DNA of 64,000 bases from Ipomoea triloba (taxonomy: Eukaryota > Streptophyta > Magnoliopsida > Solanales > Convolvulaceae): NCBI RefSeq assembly GCF_003576645.1, contig NC_044925.1, positions 19,915,959 through 19,979,958 on the forward strand, in the 5' to 3' direction. This document shows, in pieces, positions 50,201 to 58,339 of this stretch (within the stretch, counting starts at the first letter, position 1; each line of letters starts with the position of its first letter). The translations under genes and the position numbers were made by a program. Under the pieces are notes generated by a model. That model saw only the letters and a program-made list of their open reading frames with translations, had not been told where the DNA came from and ran no database searches.

Positions 50201-52097
50201 AATTGCACCTGAATATTGGTAGAAATAACAAAGAGCTTGTAAAGATGCTGAGCATTCCACGTCACGGCTCAAAGCAGTTGCATTTTCCCACCCCCTTTCC
50301 ACAGAAGGGGTGGGGCCAGTTCAAGACCTGCCTTTGGAAGCAATATTGGTCTTACTGGAGGAGTCCTTCCTACAACATGATGCGATTCATTCATACTCTC
50401 ATCACATCTCTTCTTTTAGGATTGTTGTTTTGGGATCAAGGCAAGAAAATGTAAGAATATTATACCTACTATTATATTATATTGCTAAATATACTAGCTC
50501 TAACTGCTCCGTCCAAGATTTGATTATATCTACTCCCAAAGGAACTATTAATCCTTTTGTTTTCTTGTGGAATTAATAGAGAAAACCAACAGAGCTTGTT
50601 CAATATACTCGGTTCAATGTTCACTGGAGTAATCCAATGTGGGATAAACAATTGCTCAACAATTTTACCATATGTCAGCACTGAGAGAACTGTCTTGTAC
50701 AGGGACAGATTTGCTGGGATGTATGCTTCATGGGCTTATGCATTGGCACAGGTATAAACAGTGTTGTAAAAATTAGCCTAGGCGGCCGAGGCGATTTCAT
50801 CCCTAGGTGGCTTTTAGTCGGCCGGCTGACTAGGCACCCTAGGCGCCGAGTTGGGTGCCTAATTCGACCGAGTGGTTTTTTCTTTCTTGTGTAGTTGCTC
50901 ATTTTCTATATTCCTCCAGCCATGTACTCAACTAACCATCTAACATATGTAGTTAACTAGTTTTGAGATTAAAACAATCTAACAACTCATAACTCACACT
51001 CTTGAGTGGGTAAAGACGACTCAGGGTCGGATTTTAGGGCGTGCAAGATGGGCAACAGCACAGGTCTCCAAAATTTTGGGGGCCCCTAGTCAAGCCCTGA
51101 CCTAATAGTTAGTAGATGTATTTGTGATTATATTGGCCTAAAATTAGTTTTTTTGTTTTTCTTTTTGCATTTTTCTCTCTGTAATTTTTCTAAAATTCAC
51201 AGTTTATTTATACTTTGATAGGGCTTCACTTATTTAACAGCATAGGGCCACACAAATCAAAAAACCGGCCCTAGGTAAAGTGGAGATACCCTGATTACTA
51301 GGCTGCCTAGGTGCTAGTTGCCCCCGGACGCTAGTAGTGAAAAGATGTTACAGAAGGCGCTAGGCGCTAGGCGCTAGTCAAGCGCCCGGGGGCGACTAGC
51401 GCCTAACGCCTTCTACTACCCTGACAGATTCTTATGACATTCGATCTAATGAAACTCCTCGTAATATTGTCATATATAGGTTATCATAGAGATTCCTTAT
51501 CTGTTTGCTCAAACAGTTGTGTTCACGGCTATCACATATCCAATGATTGGATACTACGGGTCAGCACACAAGGTTCTGTGGTACTTCTATGCCATGTTTT
51601 GCTCGCAGATGTACTTCAAATATCTGGGAATGCTGCTTGTTGCCATGACACCAAGCTTTCACATAGCTGCAACTCTGCAATCCCCTTTTTACTCCATGTT
51701 CAACCTCTTTGCTGGATTCATGATTTGTAAGCCAGTGAGTACACAAAGAATTACTTTCTATTATAAGAAACTTAATTGCAACTAGACATTACTGCAAACA
51801 ATCATTTCATATATGTTCATAATCTTGCAGCAAATACCCAAGTGGTGGATCTGGTTTTACTATTTAATCCCTACATCTTGGTCCCTAAACTGCATGCTTT
51901 CTTCGCAATATGGAGACATAGAGGAGGAGATCATGGTTTTTGGAGAAAAGAAAACAGTGGCAGCCTTTTTGAGGGATTATTTTGGATATCACCATCATCA
52001 ATTACCCATTGTGGCTGCAATGCTGATTTTGTTCCCACTTTTTTTTGCCTGTTTATTTACACTTTGTATTCAGAAGCTCAACTTTCAAAGGAGGTGA
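36197..52097 (+). CDS. PDR-type full-size ABCG transporter (PDR3-like)
   Basis: A plasma-membrane ABC exporter of the plant PDR group; substrates range from terpenoids to hormones and are not readable here. 24 exons: 36197-36588, 36993-37116, 37292-37380, 37839-37923, 40501-40660, 40760-40836, 41583-41636, 41770-41860, 42022-42323, 42411-42695, 42787-43100, 43320-43480, 43572-43675, 45758-45911, 45993-46106, 46203-46276, 46382-46714, 49039-49329, 49450-49533, 49622-49755, 50223-50450, 50580-50751, 51480-51734, 51831-52097; 4344 bases, 1447 aa plus TGA, every phase consistent. I start at [12 protein letters not shown] as in relatives; an in-frame ATG at 36140 is the alternative. NBD1: Walker [10 protein letters not shown] (Lys214), signature SGGQKKR, Walker B Asp371-Glu372. 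NBD2: GVSGAGKTT (Lys898), LSTEQ, FMDEP (Asp1023-Glu1024). Each NBD is followed by hydrophobic exons. Intron 9 has a GC donor. Exons 14-17 are printed again at 47606-48562. Confidence 0.95.
36755..36945 (+). repeat. Dispersed non-coding repeat in PDR intron 1 (copy 2 of 3)
   Basis: Starts 'gccaaaagttatagcttatagc', includes 'ctttatttccttatagagcg' and ends near 'gacttgaccatttaccggcc'. It matches 57875-58055 on the same strand and 26850-27045 on the other. Same family, no coding sequence. Confidence 0.6.
37516..37791. mobile_element. Foldback-family MITE in PDR intron 3
   Basis: Begins GGCAAATTATACCATGGACC and ends GGTCCATATATGCTATACCAATTG, so the ends are inverted. Flanks CAAATTAAA (37507-37515) and CAAATTACC (37792-37800) agree at 7 of 9 bases, consistent with a decayed 9-bp duplication. 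The ends match those of the elements at 56809-57324 and 62135-63347. The interior repeats 'tctgtatt' and 'gtacaaaat' words. Confidence 0.65.
37924..40500. other. PDR intron 4 with an ~88-bp tandem repeat
   Basis: This is the largest intron of the gene. It contains 'gtacattattt/tgtacattttta' repeats at 38085-38265, a (TG)n(TA)n at 38275-38314, and a degenerate tandem array at about 39190-39690. The array unit, close to 88 bp, carries 'ccaaatgactcttccgttc', 'aataggcgaggtc', 'tatcgcccctagggagttagtca' and 'ttttggccaaggttttgac'; I count five to six diverged copies. The remainder shows nothing I can name. Confidence 0.6.
43920..45060 (-). pseudogene. Degraded Copia reverse transcriptase / RNase H region
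   Basis: On the minus strand the frame reads [20 protein letters not shown] and [12 protein letters not shown] near 44865-44990, then [12 protein letters not shown] near 44710-44745, followed by RNase H-like words with many stops and frameshifts. These are consecutive blocks of Ty1/Copia pol (reverse transcriptase palm with YVDD, then RNase H). It lies antisense in the intron and is inactive. Confidence 0.8.
45113..45275. mobile_element. Half of a 'GTGAGACGG' foldback MITE
   Basis: Contains 'ttgttacttataggagaaaatgtaatac', 'acccgacccgtctcacag' and 'gagacggtctcacacaagtttttgcc', matching the right half of the element at 56183-56499. The left half is missing. Confidence 0.6.
45298..45362. repeat. 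(TA)n microsatellite flanked by TG/CA repeats
   Basis: About 30 TA units between (TG)n and (CA)n. It is the point at which the sequence after the N at 47191 resumes, so it probably marks where a contig began. Peptides of Tyr-Ile from this tract are spurious. Confidence 0.9.
45344..47190. repeat. Copy 1 of the 1848-bp-offset duplication (PDR exons 14-17)
   Basis: This block recurs at 47192-49038. It holds exons 14-17 of the transporter and most of intron 17, and ends exactly at the AG of the exon 18 splice acceptor, followed by a single N. Exon 18 itself follows only the second copy. Confidence 0.88.
46783..47120. repeat. 'Tagg-cgcc' dispersed repeat in PDR intron 17
   Basis: Starts 'gtgttgcaaaaatcggattaggtggc', contains 'cttttagtcggccggccgattaggcgcc', 'ctattcctccagccatgtactcaact' and ends near 'catatcaccttctgcaac'. 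The same ordered words occur at 50758-51425 in intron 22. Both ends carry TAGGCGCC/GGCGACTA-type words in opposite orientation. It is GC-richer than its surroundings and non-coding; the class is uncertain. Confidence 0.6.
47606..48562 (+). other. Second printing of PDR exons 14-17 (assembly artefact)
   Basis: Exons at 47606-47759, 47841-47954, 48051-48124 and 48230-48562 repeat 45758-46714 without a visible difference, introns included. They add 675 bases, exactly 225 codons, so splicing them in would keep frame and give a protein with a third nucleotide-binding Walker A motif. No ABCG family has this layout. I leave them out of the gene model. Confidence 0.88.
49790..50145. repeat. MITE-like repeat in PDR intron 20
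   Basis: The left part 'agagttaatttcggatttagtactttgaatatc' and right part 'gatagtccgagagctacctccagaattaactctt' are loosely inverted, and the interior has 'tttagtctttgac' wording like the other inverted-end MITEs here. Non-coding. Confidence 0.4.
50758..51425. repeat. 'Tagg-cgcc' repeat in PDR intron 22, with an insertion
   Basis: A second, longer copy of the repeat in intron 17, with matching start and a right end 'ggcgctaggcgctagtcaagcgcc'. Between about 51018 and 51276 lies extra sequence running from 'cagggtcggattttagggcg' to 'caaaaaaccggccctag', whose inverted ends (CAGGGYCGG) suggest a small nested transposon. Confidence 0.5.
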
Positions 52098-53280
52098 ATG
52101 ATGAAAATTCAATAATTTGACTCATTATTTATGTTTATGCAGAAAAACATGTTCAAAAATCACTTTTGTTATGATGTTTTAATTTGAAGGAATTCTGTGT
52201 TTAAACTATTCAAATTATTCTAGTATATACTTATTAATTTTTTTAAATTAATTTTTATTTAAATTTAAAATTTTATAAATTTGGCGGCCCCCGCCAAGGC
52301 TCGCGAGCCTAAGGTGGGCGGTGCGATCCGTGTCAGTCCGTTTTGATAACTCTAGCTCCTAATTGCTTCATGTGCTCCTGATCTTTTGGTGGATGACCAG
52401 TCGTCTTGATCTCTCGCTGCCCTCTTATCTTTCCACTACTTTTTTCAAGGACGTCTGTAGTCTGTCTTATATACTTAGTATTCTTGTTGTATGATTTTGT
52501 TATCCGGTAATACATCTTGATGAGTTGATGGACCTCTATTTCTCTATGATAGTTGAAATAGCACTCATCTACTTATTCATGACCTATCAATCTAGGCTAT
52601 GTCTTCTTGCATGCCTAATGCAGGCATTTAGTATTTTGCTTCCCACCAATATTTTTGGTAGATCTCGAATTTCCTCATGGACAGAAGTATATGTTGCCCC
52701 TTATTTGTATTCTTTGGGATAATATTATAATTTACCATTTTCCAAAAATTGTATGAATCAATACTTAAGAAGACTATATCAATGAAAAAGCAATATGTTG
52801 TTTCTTTTTCTTCTTTTTAGGGCCATAATCCTCCATGTAAGTCGAATATGTTTTAAGCCTTGTATTGGCATTATATTTTGCTTAATAGGTTAGCACAATA
52901 TATGGGGTTTAGTTGTTTTATTTTAATTTTTAAGAGTTAGATTATTGCAACAAAATGTCCATCAAGAAGATATATATGGTCTACAAAGCCTAACATAGTC
53001 TACAATAAATCAAATCTTTCAAAAAACTGTAAAGCGGAAGTTATTCTGACAAAAAAATTATTGATGCATTATGTACCTCACATCCCACCGAGAAGAAAGA
53101 CATTTTCCCATACCCACACCAAAGAAAGCACCTAATTAATAAAATGCATAATGCATCATGAAGTATTCAATCTTTTAATGAAGTTTTGAAAATTTACCAA
53201 TGAAGATAATGATTTTTGCATACTTTACGGATGCCACCTTTAACATCATTTCCTCTCAGATAGAAATGACAAATCTCCTA
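52098..53280. other. PDR 3' region and first copy of a diverged direct repeat
   Basis: The first 200 bases or so should hold the transporter 3' UTR. From about 52455 to 53015 the sequence ('gtcttatatacttagtattcttgttgtatg', 'atgatagttgaaatagc', 'gcaatatgttgtttctt', 'caacaaaatgtccatcaagaaga') is repeated in diverged form at 54190-54985. The rest has no gene. Confidence 0.55.
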
Positions 53281-53298
53281 TCAAACTTCTCTACTAAC

Positions 53299-53670
53299 AA
53301 TGCATTGTAGATCCTGGTCCAATATACAGAATTTGACTTCATAAGGTACAGAATTCATGTTCATAATGCACAGAATTATATAGCTAAGGATACATAAGCA
53401 CTTAACATAATACACATACACATTATATATGGAATTGAAATTCATAATATACAGAATTATATAGATGAAGACACATAAATTCATAACATAATACACATGC
53501 TCTGTATGTACTCATTTTGTACTCATTTTAAAATATCGCGTTTATGTGTGTGTGTATTATGTTAAGTGCTTATGTGTCCTCGGCTATATAATTCTGTGCA
53601 TTATGAACATGAATTTTGTACTTTATGAATCCAAATTCTGTATATTAGACAAGGGTCTACAGTGCATTTT
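53299..53670. mobile_element. Foldback MITE
   Basis: The left arm (53299-53425, with 'tgttcataatgcacagaattatatagc' and 'cacttaacataatacacat') is mirrored by the right arm (53545-53670). The arms exceed 110 bases with about 10% mismatch, around a loop holding a (TG)n. Just outside on the right is GATATAACGATTG, the end found on the 56.8 and 62.1 kb elements, so it probably belongs to the same family. Confidence 0.65.
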
Positions 53671-54099
53671 GGACACTGGTTCACGATATAACGATTGCCC
53701 ACACTAGTATGAGGTTGTCTCACGTATCTTAATCCGTGAGACGGGTCGAATCTATAATAATTGTTTATCACGTATGATAAAAATCATGATACTTATTCTA
53801 GAAAATTTAATATCAATTTGAAGTAAATAAATTATTACTTATAAAATTGTAATATTTATATGTGAAGTTGTGATTATACGTAGGATTAAATAATGATTGT
53901 AAAATGATTGTTAACTTTAAAGCTCAACATAAAATTATACACTTCTGCACATAAGGAGTTCATCCCAAAATCAAACCTCCAATGTTCATGACAAAACCAT
54001 TTTATAACTTGCGCGCATCGCTTAATAGGGATGTATGCAAATTATAAAATATTAAAAGGGTCATATTAAAATTATTAACTTGTCTATATGTTGCCAAAG

Positions 54100-54160
54100 A
54101 CCTTGTGGCCAAGCGGCATAAAGTGACTCTTTAAAAAATTAATCCTCTCAATCTCTCATC
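54100..54160 (+). mobile_element. SINE 5' fragment
   Basis: CCTTGTGGCCAAGCGGCATAAAGTGACTCTTT matches the head of the SINE at 56023 (CCTTGTGGTCAAATAG...AACTCTTTC) and is nearer a tRNA box A (TGGCCAAGCGG). The sequence breaks off after about 60 bases. This copy shows what the family head looked like before decay. Confidence 0.5.
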
Positions 54161-54189
54161 ATTTCATTGTTTTTTCAGGGAGGTATTTA

Positions 54190-54985
54190 GTCAGTCTTAT
54201 ATACTTAGTATTCTTGTTGTATGCTTTTGTTAATTATCTGGTAGTGCATCTGGATGGACCTCTATTTCTATATGATAGTTGAAATAGCGTCCATCCATTT
54301 CTTCCTGACCAATTAGTCTAGGCTCAGTCTTCTTGCCTAATGCAAGCATTTCGTATTTTGCTTCCCACTAATATCTCAATCATTATTGTGTGGACCACAC
54401 TATCAAATAATGTACATTCAATATAAAAATAATGTATATTCAATATAAAAATAATGTATATTGTATTCAGAGAATATACATTATTTTTGTACTAATGTAC
54501 ATTATTTTTATACTATAAAAATAATGTGCATTAGTACAAAAATAATGTACATTTAGTACATTAAAAATGTACATTTTATCATGATCCACACAATAATTTG
54601 CCCTAATATCTTTGGTGGATCTTGATTTCCTCATGAACTAGGGTATGCCCCTTGTATTTGTATTCTTTGGGATAATATTATTAATATACCTTTTTATTCT
54701 TTGGGATAATATTATAATATACCTTTTTTCAAAATTGTCTAAATCAATAAAGACCGTACCAATAAAAAAGCAATATGTTGTTTCTTCGGTTTTTGTTTTT
54801 TTAGTCATAATCCTCCATATAAGTCGAATATGCTATAAGCCTTGTATTGGCATTATTTTTTGCTTAATAGGTTAGCACAATATACGTGGTTTAGTTGTTT
54901 TATTTTAATTTTTAAGACTTAGATTGTTGCAACAAAATGCCGATCAAGAAGATCTACAAAGCCAACATGATCTACAATAAAAGAG
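54190..54985. repeat. Second copy of a diverged direct repeat, split by a MITE
   Basis: Matches 52455-53015 in order with many substitutions, except for the 226-bp insert at 54377-54602. The pair may be the long terminal repeats of a decayed element, with about 1.2 kb between them, or an old local duplication. I see no TG...CA ends that settle it. Confidence 0.55.
54377..54602. mobile_element. MITE with 9-bp target duplication
   Basis: The insert is flanked by perfect CTAATATCT at 54368-54376 and 54603-54611. Its ends, CAATCATTATTGTGTGGACC and, reversed, GGGCAAATTATTGTGTGGAT, are inverted. The interior is 'aataatgtacatt' repeated in both orientations. The undivided sequence at 52645 shows the empty site. 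A 9-bp duplication points to a MULE-type MITE. Confidence 0.75.
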
Positions 54986-56022
54986 TCAACGTGATCAAAA
55001 AAATATTCAAGAATAGGGAACTAGCACGTTAAGGAGCGTTTAAAGTGGATTAAGAGTCTATATAAGGATTCCATTCCTTGTGCAGAGGGGAGAAAAAAAT
55101 TAAATTAGATTACTATACTACCAAAATTCTCATTCACAAGTCTTTCAAATGCAATGCATTAGATCAGACAGTTACTTGTGAAGCCAAGACTATATTCTAC
55201 CCCGCTGGTGCAAGTAACAATCCATACAAGTGGAATTCTATTAGTGAGATTAAGATGAAGCCTTTGTTCTCAATTCACATAAATGTGAGTCATGTGACAA
55301 GATTGGATTATTATAAGAAAAATGATTTTTCTTGATTGTAAGTTTTACCATCTTGTACTCTTAAAACATTGGTGGCTAGCTAGTGGATTCATGTGTAAGC
55401 TTATGGGTACATTTTAAATGCTAGTGGATTCATATGTAAGCCAGTGGAGTCTTGCATATGTAAGAAACTAAGAAATTTATAATTCTCACACTTTTGCATA
55501 AGCTTATGGGTCCATTTTAAATGCTTTCAATGTAAATTTTTTAGCTTAAATACCTGATTTTACAAGTTTTAATAAATTTCATGAGTTAAGGTGTGTTTTT
55601 ATTGTATTTGATGATTGGGTGCTTTGATTGGTGATTTTTGAAGCTAAACAGAGACTTGGTTGTTGCGGGGACTTGTTATGAGGTATCAAGTGCTTTTGGT
55701 GCTTGAAAAATAGTCCAAAAATGTAAATGTCAATTGGTTCTTACTAGTTAAGGATTGTGGTTGTGAAAGTTGTAGAGCCAATCCTTAGTGCAAGGAGAAA
55801 ATTCACATGCCAAGAATCAGAGGATAGTGCTGTCTCACCCCAATGAGAATCATCGAAACAAAAACAAAACAAAACAAAAAATTATCTCCAGCCTCGCTGT
55901 AGCGAGAAAGTTTATCGTCGTTGTTAAAACAACGGTTGTGAAGGCAACATTATTAAGCATTCTAGATGAAAATAGAGCTTGAACCATTTAATTTGTCTAT
56001 GAAAACAAATACCATAGCAATA
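54986..56022. other. Intergenic, no supported gene
   Basis: The open stretch at 55078-55335 has no recognisable domain. 'gctagtggattcatatgtaagc' and 'cttatgggt(a/c)cattttaaatgct' recur a few times between 55370 and 55530, a short imperfect repeat. I see nothing else. Confidence 0.45.
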
Positions 56023-56172
56023 ACCTTGTGGTCAAATAGAATGTAGTAACTCTTTCAAATGAGAGGTTATGAGATCCTCAATAGAAGCGATATTGACCTT
56101 TTGTGCTTCAACATGTTGAAAAAACTTTATAGATGAACATATACTACAATGTAATAGAGTCGGTATTACTAA
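56023..56172 (+). mobile_element. SINE, near full length
   Basis: Runs from CCTTGTGGTCAAATAG (decayed box A) through GAGGTTATGAGATCCTC (decayed box B) to ATACTACAATGTAATAGAGTCGG, then an A run starts. Matches the better-preserved copy at 15110-15236 over its 3' two thirds. No target duplication is clear. Confidence 0.6.
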
Positions 56173-56182
56173 AAAAAAAAAG

Positions 56183-56499
56183 GGCCACACTTGTGTGAGA
56201 CCGTCTCACGGATCTTTATTCGTGAGACGGGTCGGGTCGGGTCGAAGCACCATGCAAATGTCACACTTATATGTGCAAATGTCATACTTATATGCTCAAA
56301 TATAATACTAATCAGGAATACCATTTTTGTTACTTATAAGAGAAAAAGTATTGCATTTACCCATATAAGTAACAAAATTTTTATTCCTGATTAGTATTAC
56401 ATTTGAGCATATAAGTATGACATTTGTGCGTATAAGTGTTACATTTACATTTTGACCCGACCCGTCTCACGGTGAAACGGTCTCACACAAGTTTTTGCC
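56183..56499. mobile_element. Foldback MITE with GTGAGACGG ends
   Basis: Left half 'cacttgtgtgagaccgtctcacgg...gagacgggtcggg', 'gtcacacttatatg', 'atactaatcaggaat'; the right half is the inverse over nearly the whole length. A-rich runs flank both sides. A half copy lies at 45113-45275 and a fragment ('cacgtatcttaatccgtgagacgggtcg') at 53720-53755. Confidence 0.75.
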
Positions 56500-56808
56500 A
56501 AAAAAAAATATATATATACTGACATTGAATGAGAATTTGCCGCCATATTCATTTCAATTTGAGTTCAAACAGTCTAAAGTCTCCAAGACTCCAACGATGA
56601 AAGTTATGGTGGAATTACTGCGTAAGAACTGGGCATCAAAATTGCCTTTATTTTTAAAAATGTCATTTTACTCTCTCATAATTGTACGAATATGTAAAAG
56701 TCTATCGTTTATTGTTTATATTGATAACACTTATTAGAATTCGACATATTCAAAATTTTTAAAATCACTCAAAAAAAAAAAAAAGTGTAAACCATCTAAC
56801 TAGAAGTG

Positions 56809-57324
56809 GGCAAATTATACCGTGCACCACGTACCTAAACGACGTCGTTTTGAGCATTGTAAACTAATCGTCCGTTTTTTTATAAATCACGTTTCCCGTT
56901 TCGACCAGTCTCTGTATTTATGTTAATATTGGCAATTATTCTGTGTATTCTAGGCAACCGTTATGTGTATTCATGTTAGTAACACATGTTGTGATGTTTT
57001 TGTGCATTCGAATGTTTAGGAGGATGAATTCTGTGTATTTTGTGTCAATATTCTGTGTATTCATGTTATTAACACAGGTTGTGATGTGTTTGTGCATTCG
57101 AATGTTAGGAGGATGAGTTCTGTGTATTGTGTGTCAATATTCTGGGCAAACATTCTGTATATTCTAGGCAAACGTTCTGTGTATCCTAGATAATGATTAT
57201 GTATATTATAGATAATGAATTCCCTGGAGTCATTCGCGTCCGCGTCCACTAACACCAAAACGACGTCGTTTTACGTACGTGGTGCACATTGCTATGTGTA
57301 CCATGTTGCAGGGTATAACGATTG
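56809..57324. mobile_element. Foldback-family element, short form (516 bp)
   Basis: Flanked by perfect CTAGAAGTG at 56800-56808 and 57325-57333. Begins GGCAAATTATACCGTGCACC and ends GGTATAACGATTG; inside each end is a copy of AACGACGTCGTTTT facing inward. The interior has about two copies of the 90-bp unit that is expanded at 62135-63347. There is no transposase. The 9-bp duplication suggests MULE-driven movement. Confidence 0.82.
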
Positions 57325-57365
57325 CTAGAAGTGTCAAACGAACGGGCTTAGGCATACTTGTAATT

Positions 57366-57631
57366 GGCCCGTTTATGGACCATGGTCCACACAGCTGTGT
57401 GGACCATAAATAAAAAGTACATTACTTTTGTACTGAAGGTACATTATTTTTGTATTGTAGGTACATTATTTTAAAGTACATTATTTTTGTATTGAAGGTA
57501 CATTATTTGATATATACTATCAAATAATGTACCTACAGTACAAAAATAATGTACCTTCAGTACAAAAATAATGTACTTTTTATTTTTGGTCCACACAGCT
57601 GTGTGGACCATGGTCCATGCAATAATTTGCC
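57366..57631. mobile_element. Near-perfect foldback MITE
   Basis: The arms GGACCATGGTCCACACAGCT..., then 'gtacattatttttgtactgaag' units, are mirrored across a centre near 57505, so most of the element can form one hairpin. The right end reads, reversed, GGCAAATTATTGCATGGACC, like the element at 54377-54602. The left end is less clear, and I found no target duplication. Confidence 0.7.
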
Positions 57632-57874
57632 TTTTTTTTGACTGGGTCGACATAATCCAAGTAAATTTCAGACTAGGATTGACACAATTCCAAAATAAAA
57701 ATTAAGACCTAACCATATCCATAGGCCTATATATATATTTTATATTTTATATTTTTTTTCAACACCGTATAACTAAATTTCTAATAAAATTTGTGAGATT
57801 TATAAACAATTTGTAAAGGTAATTGCTTCAAGTAGGAAGCAGGACGAGACAGCCCGGCCAGCTAAGCCTACTTT

Positions 57875-58055
57875 GACGGCTCACCCAAAAGCTATAGCTA
57901 ATAGTGAAGGGGCAACTTTATTTCCTTATAGACTGTCATACATTTTCAATAGCTAAAGCGCTAGACTTAGCCTTTCACAGGCCTCTGTCCAACAATCCCC
58001 TTGCTATCAATTGATGGACGTGACTCTTTACCGGCCTCTGCCCAACAGTAACGTA
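57875..58055 (+). repeat. Dispersed non-coding repeat (copy 3 of 3)
   Basis: Words 'caaaagctatagctaatagtgaagg', 'ctttatttccttatagactg', 'gcctttcacaggcctctgtccaacaatcccc' and 'ttgatggacgtgactctttaccggcctctgcccaac' match 36755-36945 and the reverse of 26850-27045. It lies just downstream of the desulfhydrase gene. Confidence 0.6.
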
Positions 58056-58339
58056 ACTTAAAATAACAGAGAATAAGTATTTCTGATGGTTCTGTATGAA
58101 AAAAAGAAAAAAGGAGAGGAGAGTGAAATTATCGGACAGAAGGAACAACTATGGAAATAATGACAATCTGATGACTCCATAATCCATAATTGACAAGTAA
58201 ATTACTAGGCTTCAGTTCACAACACAGATAGCAACATTTTGGACAGAAGGAACAACTATCCTAGCAATGTTAACAATGAACTGAAAGAAGTAAAATCTGT
58301 TTATTCTATGCCAAATTAAAGCTAGGGAGAACATACATG

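Noticed and set aside
50203..50222. Extension of transporter exon 21 upstream (frame open from 50203)
   Set aside because: The AG at 50221-50222 restores phase with exon 20 and gives the family's reading; the upstream frame is intron.
55078..55335. 85-codon open frame
   Set aside because: No recognisable domain, no splice or start support, and it lies in repeat-rich spacer.
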